Assembly (NCBI RefSeq): GCF_047675955.1
Contig: NC_132911.1
Coordinates: 22,962,565 to 23,026,564, forward strand
Direction of reading: 5' to 3'
Origin: Chlorocebus sabaeus
Lineage: Eukaryota; Chordata; Mammalia; Primates; Cercopithecidae
Length of the DNA stretch: 64,000 nt
Shown here: piece after piece, positions 32,561 through 44,860 of the stretch
How positions within the stretch are numbered: position 1 is the stretch's first letter
How the letters are laid out: every line of letters begins with the position of its first letter
Made by a program: the position numbers and the translations under genes
Notes under the pieces: generated by a model
Database searches by the model: none
Told to the model about the DNA's origin: nothing
The model's input: the letters and a program-made list of their open reading frames with translations, nothing else

Positions 32561-35158
32561 AAAACTGACATGTTTTAAAAAGGCCTAAATTGTGTTAGAC
32601 CTATCACCAGAGAGATGCATTAACTCTCATGATTTCAGCTAGGGGGGCCCTGCTTGGCTGATCATTCTTTATTGGAATAAAGCCCATGGTCAGGTGTCAA
32701 TGTCTTTGTCAGTCTCTCACTGACAGTTCTACAGACAACGACAAAAACAACGCAAATCAATCACAAAGGGAAATGGTTCCACTGGTGAAAAAACGCAAGA
32801 TGCAAGGAAACAGATGTTAGTGAACTCAAATCACAGGCAAACAAAATCACAGAGAAGTCAGCCTCTGGGAGAGCTCGGCTTCTGAATAAGCAAAGGTACC
32901 ACAGGGAAGGGTACTTCAGAAAAGAATGATTTGACTACCAAAGCATTCAAGAGAACCTGGAAAAATTAAATTTGCTCTCAACCATTCCAGCAGCGTTTTG
33001 CTTTCTGAGAGTGAGAGGCTGATGTGAAGGCTGCCGGGTGGCAGGGTGGCATCATTACTCAGCTGTGACAACAGATACATGAAGACAACTTGATTTACTC
33101 TTTAAGAAGAAACGTATGTAGTTGCTATTTACGATCTGTATGTTCTTCAATATTTATCTTAACCATTTTAATTTTATTTTTCAATATAAAGTCTTAACCT
33201 CTTCCTCCCTCTCTATTCATTTGCAAAATTCTGGTTCCCATTTTAGTCTTTTTCTGGTAACTTTTCCTGCATTAACTCTGACTTTCCTCAAGTTCCAGTT
33301 CCACATTCCAAGCTCATTGAAGCCCTGTTATCGCAAACTCAATTAGTCCAAGTCTGGGGTTGAAGTCTTCTGATGCAAACTAGTACCACCCTCCAATTCT
33401 CCAGGTCTAAGATGGGTATCACCAATCCCCATTGACCTGGATTACCTGGTTCTCAGCTTTGATTCCCACTTCCTGTGTTGACATATTCTATCATTCTCCA
33501 AGCCCGTTGATTCTTCCTCAGATATCCCTCATATCTAAGATGACCACAGCCAGCAGGCATCACTACCTCAAGACAGATCTCTTGGCGACTCACCCACCTT
33601 CCGCCTTCACTGTGCACGCCACATTTTGCACATTTTGCAGGCAACTCTTTGTAAAACACGGCCTTCAAAATATGACCAGCTAAGAACCTTCTGGAAGCCC
33701 AAGGATCAACACTAAGTTTCCTGTGTGGCACCTGAAACCTTTTATCCATCAACTGGTCCACCTTATCTCACCAACCTATCCTCTCATCAGTCCCAGATAC
33801 CATCTCTCCGCTCTAGTGCGACAGTTCTCTCTTCTCTCCCACACAAGCTGTCCCCATGCCTGCCTCAGGCACTTACTAACAGCACTTCCTCCAAGGCAGC
33901 GTGTCCTCCTCTCAACATTATACTTCTTTCAAAGCACAAGTCAACATTTTTCTTTGTCAAGATTTAACCTGTTACACATCCTGAGATTTTCGCACAATTG
34001 GAATCGTCTCTTTATTCATGGGTATTCTATTTTAAGTAAACATGCTGAGTAAATATGTAGAGAATATAAATCCTTACATAAATGTTCATTTTTGTCTCCT
34101 TCCTAGACTACATCCTCAAGGGCATCGGTCACACATTTCCTACTAGAGGAGAAGAATATAAGCCATAGATTCAATATGCAACAACTACAAGAGATAAATC
34201 AATGTTAAGGTAAACACAGAAATAAACGATTAAACTATACAAATTAGTATTCCATTTTATAATTCTAATATGTCAAACAGAATTAACAAATCTGATACAA
34301 AAACATCAAATATATGGTAACACAAATAACTCTTCTAGGCCTCTCTAAAGCTGGGTAATTTGGTATTTTCATCACAAAAAGCAGAAGACAACAGACAGCG
34401 CAATGTGAAATTAACCTGGGCTTTGAGTCTCTAATTTGGAATTCTTCCATTACCTCTAGTTTAGCTTCTAGCCTGAAAGTTCCTGAATCATAAAGGATCT
34501 CTTTGGTTTCCTTCGTGATAAACGTTCTCTGAAAACGCTCTGCACCAGGGTTCATCTAACTGGGGTCTGGAGCACCCTAAGGGTTCTGGGACATATTCTA
34601 GACCACGAGAGAATTGTCCCTTTAAAAGGGGTCCGCGCATTACTCAAGTTCATAAACAATGCTGTGTATTATCTCTTTACTGCCCAACGAGCTCCATTTT
34701 CCCAAGAAGAAATCTAACACGAAATCGGGCAAAAGCAAAGCAAAGCAAAGCGAAAACGACAAGACACGCGAATGTCATTTAAAGCGGCAGGCAGGGCCGG
34801 CTGGGTCCCCGGTGCAGCATCCTTGCTGCCCAGCCAAGCTCCGCCCATTAGAGGGGGGGATCCCAAGCGGTCAACCGAGGCGCGCGACCGCCAGATGTCC
34901 CCTGCCGGGGGCTGGGGGAGCGCGCCGGCCGCCACGGCTCACAGGCGCTGGTCCCGGGGCGCCCGGATGTGACCGCGCAGCAGGGGCGGCGGGAATCTGT
35001 CCGCGGGGCTAAGAGGGAGGCTGTTGGGGCCTGAGGCAGAGAGGCTCGTCCGCGGCCCGCTCGCCGAGCCGCCGGCCACCGCACCCCAACCCACCCGCCG
35101 TTGCCGGCCCCTTCGGCCGCCCGCCCTTCCCTCACTCGCGCCCGGAAGGCGGCCTTAC

Positions 35159-35345
35159 CTCCTTGGCCGGCCGGGGACCCCGGGAGCGGGGGACCACCAA
35201 CTGGCAGCATCACGGCCAGCCGGCTTCCTGGAGGCCGCGCTCCTTTCCTGGAGCCGCACCCCCACCCGGCACCCGCCGGCGACGCGTCACCGCCTGCGCC
35301 CGGAGCGCGCACGCTGGTGGCGGAGCGCGCACGCCGACGGGCGCG
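35159..35345 (-). other. ENTPD4: ENTPD4 exon 1 (non-coding, 5'UTR)
   Basis: The 3' edge is set by the donor GGAG|GTAAGG (GT at 35158-35157) inside the CpG island. The 5' edge is a guess from the GC box and CCAAT box just upstream; no TATA box is seen. The exon contains one ATG (35210-35208), the start of an upstream ORF. The main start codon is in exon 2. Confidence 0.7.
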
Positions 35346-35354
35346 TTGAGCACC

Positions 35355-35389
35355 GGGGGGGGGGGCGGAGCCTGATCCGGGATGATTGG
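35355..35389 (-). promoter_or_regulatory. GC box and CCAAT box upstream of ENTPD4 exon 1
   Basis: On the minus strand GCCAATCAT (NF-Y type) at about 35390-35382 precedes a CTCCGCCCCC GC box that runs into a long C homopolymer. The spacing (about 20 bp apart, within 60 bp of the expected TSS) fits a proximal promoter. The homopolymer is G on the plus strand and could be variable in length. Confidence 0.6.
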
Positions 35390-35480
35390 CGTCCGAACGC
35401 TGGGTTGTTTCGTGGATCCGCGTGGCCGTGCCTCCGCGCAGTGCGCGAGAAATGTGGAAGTGGTGGCACGGAGGCACCCA

Positions 35481-36647
35481 GTACTGTGGCGTGGTGCTAG
35501 TCTGGTTGTCAGCGAGCCGCAGCGTACTTAGGACACCGCAGTTTATCTTTCCTTAGCGCTCCTAACGGATATGGAAAATAGCGGTTGAAAACCTAGTAAG
35601 GACTAGGCGTTGTTGCTCAACTCTTGACATTTACACCTTTGCCGGTAACTCTTCCTGTTTCACAGATGGGGAAACGGAGGCTCACACTTATTCACTCTCT
35701 CTTGAGATCACCTAATTCGTGAGAGGTAGAGCCAGGATTTCATTCTTGCCTGTCAATGGCATATGTTAGAGCCTATGTTGGGGGAGACAGACTGCCCCAT
35801 CCCTCCCCAACACACGCAATGGTTATGAGAAGAAATAAAGTGAAGACTGTTCCTGAGATTGACCCCATGACCTACACTTAGCTCAAGGCTAAGCTCTCTT
35901 AGCTCTCTGGTTTAGCAATAAACTGCTTTGAAGACACAGAACTTTGCACTTGAGAGCTGGAAGAGACCTTGGGAATCCCGGGTTCCATCCTTTCTTCCGC
36001 CTTGTATACAGGTGAATGCGCTGTGGCCCAGAGATAGGAAGTGACCAGCCAATCCAGCCACTTTAAAAGATTTTTAAAAACAAGAGTCCTAGAAAGGTCT
36101 ACTCAATTTCATTTATCAAGTAAAACAAGCTTAGACAGAACTCGAAGTTCTACATCTTAACACAGAATCCTTCTTGGTCCAGCACCCGCCTAGGTCCCCT
36201 CCTCCACCTGGATTCAGCCACTGTTAATGGAACAAACTATGAAGCCTCAGAAGATTAGAGCCAAAGGGACTCTACTGTCTAGCCCCAATCACCTTCTTTT
36301 ACAGTTAAGAGCCTGGAACCCAGAGAGGTTGAGTGACTTGGCCAGGACCCCCTGGAGGCAGAGAGAAGAGCAGAACCAATGTTTCTGACTCTCACATGAC
36401 TCGCGCATCAGTGTCTTTTTTTGACAATCTGTTGCTGTAAGAAATTACTCGTTTGGATAATTTATACACTAGAAAACCCTGTGACCCAAGGACAGCACTG
36501 AGAAGCTAATGGTGGCCACTGACATACTGTGATTTTAAGGACAGGCTCCTTCGAAATTATCTGCCTTTCAAAATCCTTACCATTGGAGACATTGTATGGG
36601 GTTATGTTAGTCTTTCTTAAGGAGGACTCTACTAAAATGCCAGGCTA
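35481..36647. other. intergenic upstream of ENTPD4 with MIR fragments
   Basis: 35600-35750 resembles an antisense MIR (TTTCACAGATGGGGAAACGG, AGGTAGAGCCAGGATTTC). 35940-36060 and 36240-36400 resemble MIR-like debris. No gene. Confidence 0.6.
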
Positions 36648-36945
36648 GGCTGGGCATGGTGGCTCACACCTATAATCCCAGCACTTTGGGAGGCCAAGGC
36701 AGGTGGACTGCCTGAGATTAGGAGTTCAAGACCAGCCTGACCAACATGGTGAAATTTCTATTAAAAATAGAAACACTAGCTGGGCATGGTGACTTTTTTG
36801 TGCCTGTAATCACAGCTACTCAGAAGGCTGAGACAGTAGACTTGCTTGAACCCAGGAGGTGGAGGTTGCAGTGAGCTGAGATTACGCCAGTGCACTCCAG
36901 CCTGAGTGATGGGGTGAGACTGTCTCAGAGAGAGAGGGAAAAAAG
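36648..36945 (+). mobile_element. Alu, sense, diverged
   Basis: GGCTGGGCATGGTGGCTCACA to a degraded GA-rich tail. The left monomer is missing part of its TCTCTACTAAA segment. Confidence 0.88.
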
Positions 36946-37074
36946 CCAGACTAGTATGTATTATCACACCATCCATATTTCCTGATAATTTATATGTAAT
37001 AATTGTCTGAAAAGAGCTAGGAAAGAAAAATACAGGAAAGTATGGAAACATATAACTTGGAGTATTATATCCTA

Positions 37075-37530
37075 GAGCTGCAGTGACAAATTGCCCTCAA
37101 CTGGGTGGCTTAAAGCAAGAGAATTTATTGTCTTCCAGTTCTAGATGGTAGAAGCCTGAAATCAAGGTGTCAGGAGGGCTGTGCTCTCTCTAAAGATCTA
37201 GGAGAGGATCCTTCTTTGCCTCTTCCTAGCTTCTGGTGGCTACTGGCCATCCTTGGCCTTCCTCAGCTTGAAGATGCATCACTTTGGTCTCTGCCTCTGT
37301 TGTCACATGGTATTATCTCTGTGTGTCTGTGTCTCTGTCTCCAAGTTTCTCTCTTCTCATAAAGACACCAGCCATATTAGATTCAAGGCTCACCCTAATC
37401 CAATGTGATCTTATGATCTCATATTAACTTGATTATATTTGCAAAGACCCTGTTTCCAAATAAGGTCACATTCAGGGGTTCTGGGTGGACATGAATTTTT
37501 TGGGGGTGGTCACCATACAACTTAGTAGAT
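37075..37530 (-). mobile_element. MaLR-type (MLT1-like) LTR fragment, antisense
   Basis: Contains AGAGAATTTATTGTCTTCCAG, CCTTGCCTCTTCCTAGCTTC-like text, CATAAAGACACCAGCCATAT and CCAAATAAGGTCACATTCAG, typical of antisense MLT1/MST LTRs. Confidence 0.65.
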
Positions 37531-37730
37531 GAGAGGACTATCCTGGTCTGGATCATCAGGGAAAGCTTCTTTGAGGTAATGATGTCTGAGGTCACACTTG
37601 CACAATGAATGGGAATTTATTAGAATTCTGGGCCTCTATGAAGGAATGGTATTTCAGTCAGTGGAAACAGCAAAGAGGCTCTGAAGGGGCTCTTTCTCAC
37701 TTGTTAATAAGAGAAACAAAACTGGAGCTA

Positions 37731-38014
37731 GGCCAGGTGCAATGGCTCACGCCTGTAATTCCAACACTTTGGGAGGCTGAGGTGGGCGGATCACGAGGTC
37801 AGGAGATCGTGACTAACATCTGGCTAACACAGTGAAACCCCGTCTCTACTAAAAACACAAAAAATTAGCCGGGCATGGTGGCGGGTGCCTGTAGTCTCAG
37901 CTACTCGGGAGGCTGAGGCAGGAGAATGGCGAGAACCCGGGAGGCAGAGCTCGCAGTGAGCCGAGACCGCAGCACTGCACTGTAGCCTGGGCCACAGAGG
38001 AAGACTCCATCTCA

Positions 38015-38045
<31 letters not shown>

Positions 38046-38056
38046 CAAAACAAAAC
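37731..38056 (+). mobile_element. Alu (AluY-like), sense, with (CAAAA)n tail
   Basis: GGCCAGGTGCAATGGCTCA to about ten CAAAA units. The target-site duplication is AAACTGGAGCTA (37719-37730 and about 38058-38069). Confidence 0.92.
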
Positions 38057-38119
38057 AAAACTGGAGCTAACAGGAGGGAACACTTACTAAGAACTTTATG
38101 TGCCAGGCATGGTTGTAAG

Positions 38120-39650
<1,531 letters not shown>

Positions 39651-40112
39651 ATTAAGCCGCTGAACTAGTACCGGTGACTATGTCTACCCCCTGACTTCTT
39701 ATTAGGAGAGAAAAATAAGCTCTTTATTTGTTTAAATTTCTTTTCGTTGGATATTCCATTACTTGTTGTTAGGTCTTTAAAAATATTTGTTGACTAGTTG
39801 GGTGACTTGCTCAAGGTCATAAAACTGAATGGGAGACAGGATGACTTAATGTAAAAAGTACCCAGCTGGGAGGCAGGAAACCTGAATCCTTATCCCGTTA
39901 TGCTACCAATAGGCTGTGTAAGCTTAGAAACTTTAGTTTGCCTCACTGGTCCTCACCACCCATGTATAGTTTTTAAAAGGAAAGGGGTTCGTGGAGATGG
40001 CTAGGCTGACCTTTAAGGTTCTTTCCAGGTCTAAAATCTATGATCTCTGAGAGGCAAAAGAGAAGACTAGAAGTAAGGTTTTCCGTTTCTCTCTTCTCCT
40101 TTCCCTCTCTGC

Positions 40113-40510
40113 TGTGGTCTGAATGTGCCCCCCAGTTTTCATGTGTTGAAACGTAATGGCCAATGTGATTAGTGTTGGGGGGTTCTGCCTCGCAGCATTA
40201 ATTAAGTCATGAGGGTGGAGCCCTCAGGGGTAGGATTAGAGGCCTTATAAAAGGGCTTGAGGAAATGTGTTTACTCTCTTCTGCTCTTCTGCCCTGTAAG
40301 TACCTAGTACTCAATCCTTTCTGTCTTTCCATACCTTCTGTCAGATGAGGACATCTAGATGGCTCAATCTTTGAGGAACAGGTTTTTACCAGATACAAAA
40401 TGTGCTTTGGACTTCCCAGCCTCCAGAACTGTGAGAAAATAAATTTCTGTCCTTTATAAATTATCCAGTCTGTGGTACTTTGTTATAGTGGCACAAATGA
40501 ACTAAAACAG
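40113..40510 (+). mobile_element. MaLR-type solo LTR (MST/MLT1-like)
   Basis: TGTGGTCTGAATGTGCCCCC at the start and ACAAATGAACTAAAACAG at the end. Inside are AAGTCATGAGGGTGGAGCCC, CTTCCCAGCCTCCAGAACTG and TGAGAAAATAAATTTCTGTC. Same superfamily as the element in ENTPD4 intron 3. Confidence 0.7.
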
Positions 40511-40586
40511 TCTCTTCTTCTCCTTCCTCTTTCCCTTCCTTCTCTTTCTTCTTCTTCTTTTTTTTTTTCCTTTTTTCTTTCTTTCT

Positions 40587-40870
40587 TTTTTTGAGACAGA
40601 GTCTCACTCTGTCAGCCAGGCTGGAGTGCAGTGGCGCCATCTCAGCTCACTGCAAGCTCTGCCTCCCAGGTTCACGCCATTCTCCTGCCTCAACCTCCCA
40701 AGTAGCTGGGACTACAGGCGCCTGCCACCACGCCCAGCTATTTTGTATTTTTAGTAGAGACGGGGTTTCACTGTGTTAACCAGGATGGTCTTGATCTCCT
40801 GACCTCGTGATCCACCTGCCTCGGCCTTGCAAAGTGCTAGGATTACAGGCGCGAGCCACCGCACCCGGCC
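40587..40870 (-). mobile_element. Alu (AluY-like), antisense
   Basis: Preceded by a long CT-rich tract (40511-40590), then TTTTTTGAGACAGAGTCTCA to GCACCCGGCC. Confidence 0.92.
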
Positions 40871-40898
40871 TCTTTCTTCTTAAGAAATAAAACATAAG

Positions 40899-41060
40899 GG
40901 CCAGGCACAGGGGCTCATGCCTAAAATCCCAGGGCTTTGGGAGGTGAAAGTGGGAGGATTGCTCGAGCCCAGGAGTTTGAAGCTGCAGTGAGCTGTGATT
41001 GCACCACTGCACTCCATCCTGGGTGACAGAGCAAGGTCCTGTCTCCAAAGAAAACTTAAA
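40899..41060 (+). mobile_element. Alu right-monomer fragment (FRAM-like), sense
   Basis: GGGCCAGGCACAGGGGCTCA followed directly by GAGCCCAGGAGTTTGAAGCT and GCAGTGAGCTGTGATTGC. A single monomer without the central A-rich linker. Confidence 0.75.
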
Positions 41061-41439
41061 ATAAAAAATCAAACACAAGATAGAAGACCTCTTTCTTTCT
41101 TTCGTTGAACTTGAGATTTCTTTGTAACAGTGTATACGGGAATGTTGATGAATGGATTAGGGCAGATGAACAACAATCAATATCTAAAACCCAATTATGA
41201 TTTCTCTTTAATTATCTTTCTAGAAACCGTCCAACATGGCAATTGCTTGAAATTCTGCTCTCCAAATGTTTTAATCCATCATTCCAAGGAAACTAAATTG
41301 GCTCACCTGTCCCTCCTGGCTGTGTGTTGCTGTTGGGGGAGGTAACCATGCTGGATGTCAGGAAACAAAGGAATCCTGTGGCCCTTGGAAATGAGGAGTC
41401 CTCTTCCCTGGCCCTGTTTGCTTTCCAATACATTCATGC

Positions 41440-41660
41440 ACAGGCTAGTCTTGAGTGGCTTGGCTAATAATCCTATGTATTTACACAGCCCTTGTCTTCA
41501 GGAGATCATGTCACTTTACAGGCATGGTCTCATTTATGAGCCCAGCATTCCTAAGGCAAAGGGATTTTTATTTCATGGTGTTTTGTTGTGGAGAGAAAGA
41601 GAAAGTGACTTGTTCAAAGCGACATCAAAATCCAGGGTTTCCTCCAAACTTTTCTCATCA
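41440..41660 (-). repeat. MIR-like fragment, antisense
   Basis: The order CCTATGTATTTACACAGCCC, GGCATGGTCTCATTTATGAG and GACTTGTTCAAAGCGAC fits a degraded antisense MIR. Confidence 0.5.
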
Positions 41661-41717
41661 AAGCAGAGTGATCAAACTGTACCATAAAGGAGTCACATAG
41701 GAGACAAGTAACTGAAC

Positions 41718-41742
41718 ACACACACACACACACACACACACA
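41718..41742. repeat. (CA)n microsatellite
   Basis: About twelve CA units followed by GGCGCGCACATG. Confidence 0.95.
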
Positions 41743-42009
41743 GGCGCGCACATGTAGGCAGCAGACATGGTTGCTTTTACTGCTCGGGACCCATCTCTCT
41801 AGTTTTGGTAACAGCCCCTCAAATTTCTGAAGGAATATACTTAGGTCATACTTGGTCTGTTTGCGTCAGAAATTATGACCCTGGCCTGGTTAATCAAGGT
41901 AATTTTGTCTCCTGGCACGATGATGGGCACATGAGTCAATGTTGTTCTGATCAGATATAAGCCCCATTTTTCAATATCAGCTTCATCTGTGATAAAGATG
42001 ATACTTTGG

Positions 42010-42475
42010 TTTGTAAACCCAGAAAATCTGAGACTGGTCTCAGTTAATTTAGAAAATTTATTTTGCCAAGGTTGAGGATGTGTGCCTGTGACACACACTC
42101 AGAAAGTCCTGATGACATGTGCCCAAGGTGGTTGGGGTACTGCTTCATTTTATACATTTTAGGGAGTCATGAGACATTAATCGATATATGTAAGAAGTAC
42201 TTGGTTCTGTCCAGAAAGGCGGGGACAACTCAAAGCAAGGAGGGAGCTTCCGGATCACTGGTAGGTGAGAGGAAAATGGCTGCATTCTTTTGAGTTTCTG
42301 ATAAACCTTTCTAAAGGAGGCAATCAGAATATGCGTCTGTCAGTGAGCAGAGGGATGACTTTGAGTAGACTGGGAGGCAGGTTTGCTCTGAGCCGTTTTC
42401 AGCTTGAATTTTCCCTTTGGCTTAGTGATTTTGGGGCCCCAAGATATTTTCCTTTCACAGGTTTTCATATGGTTT
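42010..42475 (-). mobile_element. probable ERV LTR fragment, subfamily not assigned
   Basis: Contains AGACTGGTCTCAGTTAATTT, GAAAATTTATTTTGCCAAGG, TACATTTTAGGGAGTCATGA and GGGGCCCCAAGATATTTTCC. I recognise this order from an interspersed primate LTR but cannot name it with confidence. No coding sequence. Confidence 0.45.
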
Positions 42476-42866
42476 TTGTTTCATTTCTAAAATTATTCAA
42501 ACTTAAGCAGGAAGCAGTGGGTAGTTTATTGGACCCCTTAAACCTCTAAACCTCTGTTCCTGCCTCACACCAGATAACATGCCATTCTTCCTCTCAGCAT
42601 CTTTCCCAAATGCACCATCATCTTTAGGTTAAGGTTGAAATTCCTGAGCAAATCAGCTGCAAATCAATGGGGTGATCAGCTGTCATGGACAGGATGGCTT
42701 CAGACTAGTCTCCTTAGCATGAGACTAAGGAGAATAAGGAAGTACCTGGCAAAGAGTAATCTTTCAAAACGTATTTGCTCTTTTTGTTAATTCATTCATA
42801 AACTAAATAAAATACCTGCTGCTTGACAGGTCGTATGGCAACAGGGCGGACTAAGCCCCGAAGAGC

Positions 42867-42985
42867 CAAACTCCTGGGCTCAAGTGATCCTCCTGCTTCA
42901 GCCTCCCAAAGTGCTGGGATTACAGGCGTGAGCCACTGCACCCAGCCCATCTTGATCATTTTTAAGTGTACACTTCAGTAATGTT
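42867..42985. repeat. duplicate of 44279-44397 (Alu right end plus L1M flank)
   Basis: 119 bp, with one mismatch seen by eye against 44279-44397. It spans the junction between an antisense Alu monomer (ending GCACCCAGCCC) and L1M text (ATCTTGATCATTTTTAAGTG). A shared junction cannot arise from two independent insertions. Confidence 0.9.
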
Positions 42986-43071
42986 TTTGCTCCCCTCCCC
43001 TCCCCTCCCCTCCCTTCCCTTCCCTATGGAGTTTTGCTCTTGTTGCCCAGGCTGGAGTGTACTGGCGTGAT
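42986..43071. repeat. duplicate of about 43304-43389 (CCCTT tract edge plus Alu start)
   Basis: 43010-43071 matches 43328-43389 with one mismatch (GCTCTTG versus GCTATTG), with looser match across the CCCCT tract. It abuts the preceding duplicate directly. Confidence 0.85.
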
Positions 43072-43196
43072 AACCCCAAGGCCATGGTTAAGTTGCTTTC
43101 AACTTTTAAGCCTAATGTCCAGACACTTCCCCATATATATTTTCCCTGTGTTCTAACATATTTAGTGGACTATTTGCTTGTTTTCCGATTGTGCCC

Positions 43197-43341
43197 CTTC
43201 CCTTCCCTTCCCTTCCCTTCCCTTCCCTTCCCTTCCCTTCCCTTCCCTTCCCCTCCCCTGCCCTCCCCTTCCCTCCCCTCCCCTCCCCTCCCCTTCCCTC
43301 CCCTCCCCTCCCCTCCCCTTCCCTCCCCTCCCTTCCCTTCC
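43197..43341. repeat. (CCCTT)n/(CCCCT)n pyrimidine tract
   Basis: About 145 bp of pentameric C+T, pure CCCTT on the left and mixed CCCCT on the right. Strand-asymmetric and likely length-variable. Confidence 0.95.
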
Positions 43342-43575
43342 CTATGGAGTTTTGCTATTGTTGCCCAGGCTGGAGTGTACTGGCGTGATCTTGGCTCACT
43401 GCAACCTCTGCCTCCCGGGTTCAAGTGATTTTTCTGCCTCAGCCTCCTGAGTAGCTGGGACTTCAGGCATGTGCCACTATGCCTGGATAATTTTGGTATT
43501 TTTAGTAGCGATGAGGTTTCACCATATTGGTCAGGCTGGTGTCGAACTCCTGACCTCATGTTCCGCCCAGTGCAG
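43342..43575 (-). mobile_element. Alu, antisense, 3'-side truncated
   Basis: TATGGAGTTTTGCTATTGTTG to CTCCTGACCTCATGTTCCGC. The last 40-50 bp normally present (AAAGTGCTGGGATTACAGG...) are absent. Confidence 0.85.
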
Positions 43576-44119
43576 GGCTTTTCTAAGTGCCAGCCATCTG
43601 TGACTGACTGCACAGATCCCACGTCCTAGAAGCAGCTCTGTAGCTACCCCAGGAAAGTGTAGCCCTATGGCCTTGACTGTGGAAGCCTCTACTGTTGCCC
43701 AAGGCTGTGGGCTGGCCTGAGCAGCTGGGAGGATGGGTGGGGAGTGTGGGGCTTCAGGGCAGAGCTTGAGCCTTGATACTTGCCTGACTTTCAGTCATAC
43801 AGAAACCGCAGCACTACAGACTTTTCCATGTTGTTGTTGCAAAGATATATAGATTTAATATATATGTATGTAAAAATAAATGCAAAAAAGTAAAAATTAA
43901 AGGGGCTGTAACATTTGATTTACTAGTTTATCTGAATTTATCATCTTAAACATCTTAAAACATGTGTGTGTCCTCTTAGCCTTGCCCCTCCAAATGTTTG
44001 TGGCAATCCCAGAGTGGAGAACGCAGAAGGAATGAATAAACCTCCTTGAAGAGGTGGCATGAGATGGGATTGAAGACACAAGGAGAACGATAAATGTGAA
44101 GAGGAGGAAGGATTCCTCT

Positions 44120-44860
44120 TTTGTTAAAAAAAATTGTGGTAAAATACACATAACATAAAATTTACCATCTTAAATTTATTTATTTATTTAATTACTTATT
44201 TATTTATTTATTTTTAGAGACAGTGCCTCTGTCACCCAGGCTGGAGTGCAGTGGTACAATAGTAGCTCACTGTAACCTCAAACTCCTGGGCTCAAGTGAT
44301 CCTCCTGCTTCAGCCTCCCAAAGTGCTGGGACTACAGGCGTGAGCCACTGCACCCAGCCCATCTTGATCATTTTTAAGTGTACACTTCAGTAATGTTAAG
44401 TGTATTCATATTACTGTGCCACCGATCTCCAGAACTTTTTCATCTTGCAAAACTGAAACTCTATACCTGTTAAACAACTCCCCATTCCTTTCTTTTCCAT
44501 CCCCTGGCAACCCCCAGTCTGCTTTCTGTCTATAAATTCGACTACTCTAGACACCTCATATATGTGGAACCATACAGCATCGGTCTTTTTGTGACTGGCT
44601 TATTTCAATTAGCATAAGGTTTTCAAGGTTCATCTGTGTTGCAGCGTGTGTTGGAATGTCTCTTCTCTTTAAGACCAAATAATACTCCACTGTGTGGATA
44701 TACTGCATTTTATTTATCCATTCATCTGTTGATGGACACGTGGGTAGCCTCCACCTTTGGGTATTGTAAATACTGCTGCTATGAACATGGGTATACAAAT
44801 GTGTCTTTGGGACTCTGCTTTTAATCCTTTGGATGTATACCCAGAAATGGGGGATGTCTT
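44120..44860 (-). mobile_element. L1M 3' region, antisense, split by an Alu monomer
   Basis: Flanks AAATACACATAACATAAAAT and TTTACCATCTTAAATT, then ACTTTTTCATCTTGCAAAAC, AATAATACTCCACTGTGTGG, TTATTTATCCATTCATCTGT and GATGTATACCCAGAAATGGG. This is the usual reverse-complement L1M order. An Alu monomer lies at about 44215-44360. Confidence 0.8.
44215..44360 (-). mobile_element. Alu monomer (FRAM-like), antisense
   Basis: AGAGACAGTGCCTCTGTCACC to CCACTGCACCCAGCC. Preceded by a (TTTA)n tract at 44175-44215. Confidence 0.82.

Larger units (their letters stand above)
27224..35158 (-). other. ENTPD4 intron 1
   Basis: About 7.9 kb, GTAAGG at the CpG island to GGAACAG (acceptor tentative). It contains two Alus, a MER5A, an L1M 3' region, and L2/MIR fragments (about 28550-29350, 33400-34150). 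An AAAGC pentamer run lies at 34733-34752. No coding segment is supported. Confidence 0.75.
34760..35480 (-). promoter_or_regulatory. CpG-island promoter of ENTPD4
   Basis: This block is very rich in G+C and CpG and contrasts sharply with the AT-rich intron and intergenic DNA on both sides. Read on the minus strand, an inverted CCAAT box (plus-strand ATTGG at 35385-35389) is followed by a run of about a dozen C and a CCGCCCC GC/Sp1 box (near 35355-35369), then exon 1. This is the usual TATA-less housekeeping promoter layout. CpG density and TSS positions were not computed. Confidence 0.85.

Noticed and set aside
34848..35477. 209-codon minus-strand open frame over the ENTPD4 promoter
   Set aside because: G+C-rich CpG-island openness across exon 1 and its flanks; no family resemblance, and it crosses the splice donor. 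Only the short uORF within it is considered.
43170..43622. 150-codon Gly/Arg/Glu-rich frame and Pro/Ser-rich frames opposite
   Set aside because: Translation of a CCCTT simple repeat plus antisense Alu.
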